DNA from: Polynucleobacter sp.
GTDB taxonomy: Bacteria > Pseudomonadota > Gammaproteobacteria > Burkholderiales > Burkholderiaceae
Assembly (NCBI GenBank): GCA_020059445.1
Contig: JAGVCB010000164.1
Span: 1-11,527 of the forward strand
Direction: 5' to 3'
DNA length: 11,527 nt
In this document: positions 1-6,205 of the stretch, in pieces
How positions within the stretch are numbered: position 1 is the first letter of the stretch
Layout of the letters: the number at the start of each line of letters is the position of its first letter
The notes under the pieces: generated by a model
Told to the model about the DNA's origin: nothing
The model's database searches: none
What the model saw: the letters and a program-made list of their open reading frames with translations, nothing else
Made by a program: the position numbers and the translations under genes

Positions 1-997
1 AAATGTAACGAACTTCGCCACCCTCTGCTTTTTTATCGACGCTCATCAATTCCATGAAACGATCAACACCTAATTTAGGTGGCTCAGTTGGCAAACGAAG
101 TGCTTGAATAATTTTCTTTAGACGTGATGCATCAGCTTCCAACAACAAGCCCACGCGAACTGATAAATCAGCCGCCATCACCATGCCACATCCAACTGCT
201 TGACCGTGTAACCAAGCACCATAACCCATGCCTGCTTCAATTGCATGACCAAAGGTGTGACCAAAATTCAAGATGGCACGAATGCCGCCTTCTTTTTCAT
301 CTTGGGCCACTACTTGAGATTTGATTTCACATGAGCGACGCACGGCATGCTCCATCGCTGCAGGATCACAATTGTTCAATGCATCTTGATTTTTCTCAAT
401 CCAAGACAAAAATTCAGGATCAGCAATAGCGCCATGTTTGATGACTTCAGCCAAACCCGCCGCCAATTCTTCAGCTGGCAGAGTCTTTAAAGTATCTAAA
501 TCAGCAATCACAGCTTGTGGCTGATGAAAAGCGCCCACCATGTTTTTACCCAAAGGGTGGTTGATGCCAGTCTTGCCGCCCACCGATGAATCAACTTGAG
601 ATAACAGAGTAGTTGGAACTTGAATGAATCTGATGCCACGCATATAGCATGCAGCTGCAAAACCAGTCATATCACCAATCACACCGCCACCCAATGCAAC
701 GAGCGTGGTCTTTCGGTCAGCAGAATTCTCTAACAAGCCATCAAAAATCTTTTGCAATACTTCCCACGTTTTAAATACTTCACCATCAGGCAAAACAATG
801 AGCTTCACTTTTTGACCCAAGGCTTCTAAAGTTTTAACCACCTGATCGGCATACAAAGGAGCTACCGTTTCATTGGTGACCACGGCGGTCAAAGTACCCT
901 TGATGTGTTTTTTATATAAGTCTGCTTGACCCAGCAATTGAGATCCAATGTGGATCGGATAACTGCGCTCGCCTAAATCTAATTGAAGAGTGTTCAT
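1..997 (-). CDS. aroB: 3-dehydroquinate synthase AroB (3' end cut by window)
   Basis: Converts DAHP to 3-dehydroquinate, the second step of the shikimate pathway, in the cytoplasm, using NAD and a divalent metal. The reading frame is open from the ATG at 997 to the window edge: 332 codons of a family usually near 360 residues, so only the C-terminal tail is missing. By my translation it has the NAD-binding glycine motif GGGVIGD (residues 103-109), the [12 protein letters not shown] substrate loop (135-146), and the three metal ligands E184 (in GLAEVIKHG), H247 (in GHTFGH) and H264, at the same numbers as in E. coli AroB. The visible end, around DKKAEGG, matches the conserved C-terminal region. 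The start overlaps the aroK stop as ATGA (997-994), so translation is probably coupled. It is the last visible gene of the pil-aroK-aroB operon. Function is very secure. Confidence 0.97.
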   Translation of the reverse strand, partial: MNTLQLDLGERSYPIHIGSQLLGQADLYKKHIKGTLTAVVTNETVAPLYADQVVKTLEALGQKVKLIVLPDGEVFKTWEVLQKIFDGLLENSADRKTTLVALGGGVIGDMTGFAAACYMRGIRFIQVPTTLLSQVDSSVGGKTGINHPLGKNMVGAFHQPQAVIADLDTLKTLPAEELAAGLAEVIKHGAIADPEFLSWIEKNQDALNNCDPAAMEHAVRRSCEIKSQVVAQDEKEGGIRAILNFGHTFGHAIEAGMGYGAWLHGQAVGCGMVMAADLSVRVGLLLEADASRLKKIIQALRLPTEPPKLGVDRFMELMSVDKKAEGGEVRYI

Positions 998-1518
998 GTT
1001 GATAATTCAAATTGCATCATTAGTGTGTTCACCAACTGAGTGACGCTGGGCTTGCCAGTATCAATCACATGATGGGCGGTTTCTCTATACAGGGGATCAC
1101 GAATCGCAAAAAGTTTTTCAAGGGTGCCTCTTGGATCATCGTTGTTCAACAACGGCCTGCCTTTGTCATTGCGAGTTCTTAACCATAGCTCATGAGGTGT
1201 TGCACGCAGATAAACAACCACACCTCTTTGATGCAAATGCTGGCGATTTTCAGGTAACAGAACAGCGCCCCCGCCAGTGGCTAAAACCAAGTTCTTTTCT
1301 TGTGTCAACTCATCAATGACCTGAGCCTCACGCTTGCGAAATCCATCTTCACCTTCCATCTCAAAAATGGTTGGAATACGAACGCCGCAACGCGCTTCAA
1401 TTTCATGGTCTGAGTCAACAAATCGTCTTCCCAATTTTTTAGCCAAGAGACGGCCAACGGTGGTTTTACCGGCGCCCATCACTCCCACTAAAAAGATATT
1501 TTCAGGAAAACTGTTCAT
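994..1518 (-). CDS. aroK: Shikimate kinase AroK
   Basis: Phosphorylates shikimate to shikimate 3-phosphate with ATP, in the cytoplasm, in aromatic amino acid synthesis. The 174 residues fit the family's usual length. Visible motifs are the Walker A loop GVMGAGKT (residues 12-19), the shikimate-binding aspartate D37 (in VDSDHEIE), R61 (in FRKRE), the glycine triplet G82-G84, the lid arginine R121 (RPLL) and R140 near the adenine site. The ATG at 1518 lies 10 bases after the secretin stop. I see no good ribosome binding site there, so initiation probably relies on coupling to the preceding gene. The stop overlaps the aroB start as ATGA. The order pilQ-aroK-aroB is well known in beta- and gammaproteobacteria. 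Confidence 0.96.
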   Translation of the reverse strand: MNSFPENIFLVGVMGAGKTTVGRLLAKKLGRRFVDSDHEIEARCGVRIPTIFEMEGEDGFRKREAQVIDELTQEKNLVLATGGGAVLLPENRQHLHQRGVVVYLRATPHELWLRTRNDKGRPLLNNDDPRGTLEKLFAIRDPLYRETAHHVIDTGKPSVTQLVNTLMMQFELST

Positions 1519-1528
1519 AGATGAGATT

Positions 1529-2611
1529 CTACTGAGGCTTTTGACTAGAAACCAAGGTTGGGGTCAAAAAAATTAATAATTCTGTTTTATCTTTGAACTT
1601 AGACTCCTGCCTGAAAAGAAAGCCAATCAATGGAATTGAGCCTAAGAATGGTACCTTGGCATCATCTTTTCTTTCCATTTCCTGAAAAATACCTCCCAAA
1701 ATCACGGTTCCACCACTTTCAACCAAGACCTGAGTTTTAACGTGCTTGGTGTCAATGGCAAATCCTTGCTCAGTTTTTAATCCAACGCTGTCTTTGTTGA
1801 TATCAACATCCAAAACAATCATTTGATTTTTCTGAATCCGAGGCTTGACCTCCAAACGAAGGTTGGCTTTCCTAAACTGAACTTTGGTCGCACCCTGACC
1901 AGCAGATGACTGATACGGCAACTCCGTACCCTGCTCTATGAGTGCTTGAGTATTTTCAGCGGCCAATACTCTCGGATTGGACACAATATTGCCCAAGCCA
2001 TTGGACTCAAGGGCAGAAAGCTCCATATTTAATGCCTGCGTAGCCTGCTTACCCAACAAGGTGATGGCAGCAGTGCCTGGCTCAAAGCCACTCAAGCCTG
2101 ATGCTCCGAGTTGGTGACCTGTTTTAAAGTTAGGTTGTTGTTGATAAGCCAGCTTCGCTCCCAAATTTTGTGCGAACCTTCTCTCAGCCTCAACAATTCG
2201 AGCCTCAATCATGATTTGGCGCAACTCTCCCATTTGCCCCATTTGATGCTGCTGTTCACGGTCTTTTTGTCTTTGATGAAATAAGGCTAACTCTTCATAA
2301 GGAGCTACCCATAAAACGTCATTATCAAAACGCGACCCCAGAGATTTGCTGGCCAAAACTGAGTCAAAGGTTGTTTGCCAAGATGCATTTTTCATGTTGA
2401 TGCTGGTTTTGCCAGTTACCTTATCGCTCATCATCAAATTCAAGCCCCGCATATCTGCCAACATTTGTAGCAGCTGTCGAAGATCAACCGATGAAAATTT
2501 AAGCGTGATGGTTTTTTCTGAAAAATCATTCTGAGCAGTTGCATGAGTAGCCTGAAACATCAGCATGCTCAGAAATAACTTTAACCACAGTCTTCTTTTA
2601 TTCATTCTCAT
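1529..2611 (-). CDS. pilQ: Short PilQ-like outer-membrane secretin lacking AMIN and N1 domains
   Basis: Predicted outer-membrane secretin, the ring through which a type IV pilus or related fibre, or DNA, crosses the membrane. Order of parts: signal peptide (about 1-26, cleavage after ATHATA), N0/STN domain (about 33-104), a polar glutamine-rich linker (about 105-130), and the secretin core (about 131-356). The core has the PilQ-type stretch [10 protein letters not shown] (225-234) and the family signature [11 protein letters not shown] (320-330). At 360 residues it is far shorter than typical PilQ (about 700) and shorter than E. coli HofQ (412). No AMIN domain precedes N0, and the N1 domain normally between N0 and the core is absent, without any frame disruption. 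Start: ATG 2611 overlaps the upstream stop, but GGAG at 2614-2617 lies only 2 bases before it and 8 bases before the third codon, ATG 2605. The latter may be the true start. Secretin identity is firm; a working pilus role is inferred. Confidence 0.88.
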   Translation of the reverse strand: MRMNKRRLWLKLFLSMLMFQATHATAQNDFSEKTITLKFSSVDLRQLLQMLADMRGLNLMMSDKVTGKTSINMKNASWQTTFDSVLASKSLGSRFDNDVLWVAPYEELALFHQRQKDREQQHQMGQMGELRQIMIEARIVEAERRFAQNLGAKLAYQQQPNFKTGHQLGASGLSGFEPGTAAITLLGKQATQALNMELSALESNGLGNIVSNPRVLAAENTQALIEQGTELPYQSSAGQGATKVQFRKANLRLEVKPRIQKNQMIVLDVDINKDSVGLKTEQGFAIDTKHVKTQVLVESGGTVILGGIFQEMERKDDAKVPFLGSIPLIGFLFRQESKFKDKTELLIFLTPTLVSSQKPQ

Positions 2612-3162
2612 TTCTCCAAAATAACGGTCACTGCTTGACCCTTTATTGATTCCAAGGTCATTTGAGAATGATCAAATGATTTAATCAGCCAACGACCTTC
2701 AATCATTTGCCCTTTACCAAAGAAGCTTGCGACTTCATCAACCTCCAACAGAGCCTTGAAAGAGTGGCCCGAGTGAATCAAACCCAAATATTTGATGTTT
2801 AAATCATTGATCATTACCTCTTCTTGAGGCTGGATCTCACGCCCAGGTGATTCTTGATTTTTGATTTTTTCTGAATGGTCCCCAAGCACCTTTACCAAGC
2901 TCTCTAATTTAGAGACCTTGCGGCGCCCCTCATCGATTTTCTGATGAAGCTCCTGAAACTGAGTCGTCGTAAAAATCAAGAGGGCAAGCATCCCTACTAG
3001 ATTGAGAACACTCAGTAGTAATACCCTGTGTTTTGAGTAAAACAGTTGGGCTTGCTTACCCTTGAATTTATTCATGAACTCGGGAGAAAGTGAGGGTGTT
3101 TTGATTGCTTGCTCTGAAAAAGCGTGGTCATAAGAGTCTGAATTGAAAGCGCGTTTGATCAT
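2608..3162 (-). CDS. GspC/PilP-like bitopic inner-membrane protein, partner of the secretin
   Basis: I do not recognise this as a named gene. The 184 residues show a cytoplasmic N-terminus (about 1-46), one transmembrane helix (about 47-66), a charged segment likely to form a coiled coil (about 67-101), a polar linker, and a small beta-rich C-terminal domain (about 118-183: IKYLGLIHSG, then KGQMIEGRWLIKSF, then MTLESI). The last part has the pattern of the PilP/GspC homology-region domain, which binds the N-terminal domain of secretins. PilP is normally a lipoprotein without a helix like this one. The layout is instead that of GspC, or of a PilN/PilO-like anchor joined to a PilP-like domain. 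It is the first gene of the operon and its stop overlaps the secretin start, supporting a direct partnership. No clear ribosome binding site precedes ATG 3162. Homology to PilP/GspC is inferred from pattern only. Confidence 0.65.
   Translation of the reverse strand: MIKRAFNSDSYDHAFSEQAIKTPSLSPEFMNKFKGKQAQLFYSKHRVLLLSVLNLVGMLALLIFTTTQFQELHQKIDEGRRKVSKLESLVKVLGDHSEKIKNQESPGREIQPQEEVMINDLNIKYLGLIHSGHSFKALLEVDEVASFFGKGQMIEGRWLIKSFDHSQMTLESIKGQAVTVILEK
2614..2617 (-). promoter_or_regulatory. Shine-Dalgarno GGAG for the secretin gene
   Basis: Read on the minus strand the context is TTTGGAGAA then ATGAGAATG. The GGAG core is 2 bases from the first ATG (2611) and 8 bases from the second (2605). The 8-base spacing is closer to the usual optimum, which favours initiation at the third codon of the longer frame. 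The difference is two residues ahead of the signal peptide and does not change the product. Confidence 0.55.
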
Positions 3163-3241
3163 TCAAAGATTATCTAGAATGGCTTCATCTTCATAAATCA
3201 GCAAAATGCCGATTTTTTGTAAGAAAATTCCGAAACTTTTG

Positions 3242-3265
3242 TCAGGGTTTCCCTGAATTTTTTTT
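3242..3265 (+). terminator. Terminator-like hairpin upstream of mrcA
   Basis: Perfect inverted repeat TCAGGG-TTT-CCCTGA (3242-3256) followed by AA-free T-run at 3258-3265 (eight T). On the plus strand this has the form of a short intrinsic terminator. No plus-strand gene ends upstream, since the neighbour on that side is read leftward. It could end a short RNA starting in the divergent region, block antisense transcription into mrcA, or be an operator with two-fold symmetry. The stem is only 6 base pairs with a tight loop, so strength is uncertain. Confidence 0.4.
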
Positions 3266-3290
3266 CATACCTCTCTTTTCAAGCTATCTC

Positions 3291-3296
3291 TATAAT
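3291..3296 (+). promoter_or_regulatory. Consensus -10 box of mrcA, placed for a near-leaderless transcript
   Basis: TATAAT lies six bases before the mrcA ATG at 3303. With usual spacing, transcription would begin at or within a base or two of that ATG. The bases before the ATG contain no Shine-Dalgarno sequence, which fits. No convincing -35 hexamer or extended -10 TGn is present, so the box could be fortuitous in AT-rich DNA. Confidence 0.4.
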
Positions 3297-3302
3297 CAAG
3301 AC

Positions 3303-5612
3303 ATGAGTGAATCGCGCAAGCCCGTCAGACCACCCTCTCGCTTAGGCGGGGGTGCACAATCTAGAAAACCACGACGCAACTGGCAGCAATATTTAGTTCG
3401 TTGGGGTATTTTCTTAGGCAGCGCTGGCCTTATTTTATTGGGTCTAGTCATTGTTTATGCACTGGTTGTTGCCAAACCTAATCTACCTGATTTAGACACC
3501 ATCACCGACTACAACCCTAAAGTTCCTCTGCGCATCTACACAGCTGACAATACTTTGATTGGCGAGTTCGGCGAAGAACGCAGAAATATCATTGCGATTG
3601 AAGATATCCCAAGCTACTTAAAAAATGCTGTTGTTGCGATTGAAGATGAGCGTTTTTATGAACATGGTGGTGTTGATTACTGGGGTGTTCTAAGAGCAAC
3701 TCTTGCAAATTTACGGGGCAGGCTTGCCCAGGGTGCCTCAACCATCACCATGCAAGTGGCCAGGAACTTTTTCTTAACGAATGAAAAATCATTCACTCGA
3801 AAGATTTATGAGGTTCTACTGGCTTGGAAAATTGAATCCAATCTATCCAAAGAACAAATTCTTGAGTTGTATATGAACCAAATTTATTTGGGGCAAAGAG
3901 CTTATGGATTTGGCAGCGCTGCTCAAATTTACTTTGGCAAAGATATTCAACGTATTTCAATTGCTGAAGCAGCGATGCTGGCTGGATTGCCCAAAGCTCC
4001 ATCTGCGTACAACCCAGTGGTGAATTATCGTCGCGCGAAAATTCGTCAGGAATACATCTTACAAAGAATGCGTGATTTAAAAATGATCACGCCAAGCCAG
4101 TATCAGTCTGCCCTGACAGAAACTCTTCATATTCGTGGTGTCGGCCGTGAGTTCACAACCAAAGCTGACTTTGCAACCGAAATGGTTCGCCAGTTACTGA
4201 TCAGTGAATATGGTGATGGCATTTATACCCAAGGTATGACGGTTATCACAACCATCAGAAAGGCTGAACAAGATGCCGCTTATTCTGCGGTTCGAAAAGG
4301 CATCATGGACTATGAGCTTCGTCATAAATACAGAGGCCCCGAAGGCTATATCAAACTTCCTGAGAACCAAACTGAACGACAAAGAGCCATTGACGATATT
4401 TTAAGTGATCACCCTAGCAGCGATGACTTGTTGGCAGGCGTGGTCATAACAGTCAAGCCAAAAGAAATTCAGGCTGTCATTGCTACGGGTGATACGGTCT
4501 CAATTAAAGGCGATGATCTAAAGCTGGGAATATCAGCACTATCAGCAAAGGCTCAACCAAAACAACACATCAAACCTGGTGCCATTATTCGTGTTTTACC
4601 AGTAGATGGTCGCTGGGTTTTAGCGCAAATGCCTCAAGTTGAAGCAGCCTTTGTCTCTTTAGATGCCAACGATGGTGGTATTCGAGCGCTGGTTGGTGGT
4701 TTTGATCACAACAGAAATAAATATAACCACGTATCCCAAGCTCAACGTCAACCGGGCTCATCATTCAAACCATTCATCTATGCTGCTGCCCTTGAAAAAG
4801 GCATCATGCCAAGCACACTCGTGAATGATGCTCCTCTGTCAATCAGCAGCCTAGAGACCGGTAGCCAAATGTGGAGCCCTAAAAACTACGATGGTAAGTT
4901 TGAAGGTCAGATGAAGCTTCGAGCTGCACTAGCAAAATCTAAAAACTTGGTATCTGTACGAGTCATCAGAAAAATTGGACCTCGTTACGCTCAAGACTTT
5001 ATTCAACGCTTTGGCTTTGAAGCAGAAAAACATCCTCCCTACTTAACCATGGCCTTGGGTGCCGGTGCGGTAACACCACTTCAACTTGCGACAGGTTATG
5101 GTGTTTTTGCCAATGGCGGTTATCGTGTTGAACCTTATTTGATCAGTAAAGTGATTGATGCTAAGGGGAATATTCTTTTTGAAGCCAGCCCTCAAAAAGC
5201 CGGTGATCCTAGTTTACGAGCATTGGATGCACGCACAGCTTTTGTGATGGATAGTTTGCTTCAAGAGGTCACCAAAACTGGAACCGCTGCATCAGCCAGA
5301 CCTGCTTTAGGTAGATCTGATATCGCCGGTAAAACCGGCACAACCAATGAATCAATGGATGCTTGGTTTGCAGGTTATCAATCAGATGTCGTTGCAGTTG
5401 CATGGATGGGCTTTGATAAACCCAAAAGCCTTGGTGATCGCGAAACTGGTGGTGGCTTGGCATTGCCGATGTGGATCAGATACATGAAAACTGCTCTCAA
5501 TGGTGTTCCTGAATCAACACGATCAGTTCCTGCGGGCGTTGCTCAGCAAGATGATGATTGGACTATTCCAGAATTTATACCATTCTTTGGCAGAACAACG
5601 ACCTTAGATTAA
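3303..5612 (+). CDS. mrcA: Bifunctional penicillin-binding protein 1A (class A)
   Basis: Inner-membrane enzyme that polymerises lipid II into glycan strands and cross-links the peptides in the periplasm. The 769 residues are normal for class A PBP1A. Order of parts: basic cytoplasmic N-terminus, membrane anchor (about 33-56), GT51 glycosyltransferase with catalytic motif EDERFYEH (114-121, first E114) and the GASTITMQ motif (144-151), an intervening OB-type region (about 320-430), and the transpeptidase with SSFK (486-489, nucleophile S486), SKN (546-548) and KTGT (677-680). All catalytic motifs are intact. ATG 3303 is the only reasonable start: no other Met occurs before the GT51 domain. There is no ribosome binding site, and a TATAAT lies six bases upstream. 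mrcA diverges from the pil-aro operon, a classical arrangement, and converges on cyaY with a 4-base gap and no clear terminator between them. Also called ponA. Confidence 0.97.
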   Translation: MSESRKPVRPPSRLGGGAQSRKPRRNWQQYLVRWGIFLGSAGLILLGLVIVYALVVAKPNLPDLDTITDYNPKVPLRIYTADNTLIGEFGEERRNIIAIEDIPSYLKNAVVAIEDERFYEHGGVDYWGVLRATLANLRGRLAQGASTITMQVARNFFLTNEKSFTRKIYEVLLAWKIESNLSKEQILELYMNQIYLGQRAYGFGSAAQIYFGKDIQRISIAEAAMLAGLPKAPSAYNPVVNYRRAKIRQEYILQRMRDLKMITPSQYQSALTETLHIRGVGREFTTKADFATEMVRQLLISEYGDGIYTQGMTVITTIRKAEQDAAYSAVRKGIMDYELRHKYRGPEGYIKLPENQTERQRAIDDILSDHPSSDDLLAGVVITVKPKEIQAVIATGDTVSIKGDDLKLGISALSAKAQPKQHIKPGAIIRVLPVDGRWVLAQMPQVEAAFVSLDANDGGIRALVGGFDHNRNKYNHVSQAQRQPGSSFKPFIYAAALEKGIMPSTLVNDAPLSISSLETGSQMWSPKNYDGKFEGQMKLRAALAKSKNLVSVRVIRKIGPRYAQDFIQRFGFEAEKHPPYLTMALGAGAVTPLQLATGYGVFANGGYRVEPYLISKVIDAKGNILFEASPQKAGDPSLRALDARTAFVMDSLLQEVTKTGTAASARPALGRSDIAGKTGTTNESMDAWFAGYQSDVVAVAWMGFDKPKSLGDRETGGGLALPMWIRYMKTALNGVPESTRSVPAGVAQQDDDWTIPEFIPFFGRTTTLD

Positions 5613-5616
5613 TTCT

Positions 5617-5985
5617 CTATATAAATTTAACCACCAAGCTGGTTTTAGCTTGCTGACTGGCGAGGCGACTTAATTCGCTGAACAATTCTGCACCAGTTTT
5701 TGTATCTAGCCAAAGTGGTTCTGCAAGTGTGCCAGACCACTTATAGTGAAAGCCGCCCTCTTTGGCTGCAACCCAAATCTCTTGCAATGGCGATTGTTTG
5801 TTCACAACAATCACACTTTTATCTTCAAATTGAATGTTCACGACATTGCCACCTTGACGGGAAATATCAAGGTCCAAATCAGTTTCCTGAAAAGCTTCTT
5901 CCAAAGAAATCTCGATGGCTTTTAATGTTTTTTCAGCAATTGCGTAAAAACCAGCGTCTGATAGTGTTTCTATGTTTTTGTTCAT
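5617..5985 (-). CDS. cyaY: Iron-sulfur cluster assembly protein CyaY (bacterial frataxin)
   Basis: Cytoplasmic frataxin homologue that binds iron and modulates the IscS/IscU cysteine desulfurase complex. From the start chosen here it has 122 residues, against about 106-110 for typical CyaY. It shows the acidic first helix and strand (EE at 29-30, then E34, D36, D38, D40) and the conserved core VNKQSPLQEIWVAAK (61-75) followed by GGFHYKW (77-83). The frame is open further, with in-frame ATGs at 5988, 6003 and 6021. I prefer 5985 (or 5988) because conserved sequence begins just after it and the longer starts run into the divergent promoter of the lipoprotein gene. None has a Shine-Dalgarno sequence. 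It is convergent with mrcA and divergent from lptM; a cyaY gene divergent from lptM is also found in E. coli. Confidence 0.9.
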   Translation of the reverse strand: MNKNIETLSDAGFYAIAEKTLKAIEISLEEAFQETDLDLDISRQGGNVVNIQFEDKSVIVVNKQSPLQEIWVAAKEGGFHYKWSGTLAEPLWLDTKTGAELFSELSRLASQQAKTSLVVKFI

Positions 5986-6037
5986 CATTTTTATATTGGC
6001 CATGCTATAGTCAGAGATCATTTATATACTTAATCAT
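5986..6037. promoter_or_regulatory. Divergent promoter region of cyaY and lptM-lysA
   Basis: Only 52 bases separate the preferred cyaY start from the lptM start, so the two promoters must overlap. Rightward, TATACT (6025-6030) lies seven bases before the lptM ATG, again suggesting a leaderless or very short leader. Leftward candidates are TATATA (6028-6023) and TATAGC (6009-6004), read on the minus strand. None has a good -35 partner, and there is no ribosome binding site on either side. Confidence 0.35.
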
Positions 6038-6205
6038 ATGCGTTTTATTGTATCTAGGACTTGGCTTCTTTGTGTAGCAATATCCCTCTTAGGATGCGGG
6101 ATACGTGGCCCTCTGACGCTACCAACCATACCGCCGGCCCCGACTAAACCTGAGAAAGCAGAACCTACCGGAAAACAGTGGCCCCCTGCGAAAGATTCCA
6201 AATGA
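6038..6205 (+). CDS. lptM: LptM-type small lipoprotein (YifL family)
   Basis: A 55-residue lipoprotein. It has a short signal peptide with basic residues (R2, R7), a hydrophobic stretch (about 9-19) and a lipobox LLGC with the lipidated cysteine at C20. This is followed by GIRGPLTLP, the family hallmark usually seen as CGLKGPLYLP. The rest is a proline- and lysine-rich tail. The residue after the cysteine is glycine rather than aspartate, which favours outer-membrane sorting. In E. coli LptM binds the LPS translocon LptD and helps its oxidative maturation; the same role here is inferred from the family. Its stop overlaps the lysA start as ATGA (6202-6205), so the two are surely one operon. 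The position between cyaY and a diaminopimelate-pathway gene matches E. coli, where yifL precedes dapF. Its small size makes it easy to miss. Confidence 0.88.
   Translation: MRFIVSRTWLLCVAISLLGCGIRGPLTLPTIPPAPTKPEKAEPTGKQWPPAKDSK

Larger units (their letters stand above)
3163..3302. promoter_or_regulatory. Divergent promoter region between the pil-aro operon and mrcA
   Basis: This 140-base AT-rich region drives transcription both ways. Rightward there is a perfect TATAAT at 3291-3296. Leftward the best -10 candidate is GATAAT read on the minus strand at 3174-3169, only six bases before the ATG at 3162, with no good -35 partner. The region also holds a terminator-like hairpin (3242-3265). No known repressor operator is recognised. 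Confidence 0.5.

Noticed and set aside
124-324. Plus-strand 66-codon frame opposite aroB (and similar short frames opposite aroK, mrcA, lysA and resB)
   Set aside because: These are shadows of highly conserved coding sequence on the other strand, with no ribosome binding site or domain.
1529-3162. The two pil-like genes as pseudogenes
   Set aside because: Both frames are intact with correct signal peptide or membrane helix, conserved motifs and overlapping start/stop coupling. I see no frameshift or internal stop, so reduction fits better than decay.
5613-5645. Possible terminator between convergent mrcA and cyaY (AACCA/TGGTT and CAAGCT/AGCTTG inverted repeats)
   Set aside because: The stems are 5-6 base pairs, mutually overlapping, lie within the cyaY coding end and lack a proper T-run, so I do not call a terminator.
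5700-6077. Plus-strand 125-codon frame opposite cyaY
   Set aside because: It is antisense to the well-supported cyaY gene, has no recognisable domain, and runs into the lptM start region in another frame.
6178-6201. Upstream ATG giving lysA eight extra residues
   Set aside because: The extra codons lie inside the lptM coding region and show no family similarity. The ATG at 6202 gives an ATGA overlap and begins just before conserved sequence.
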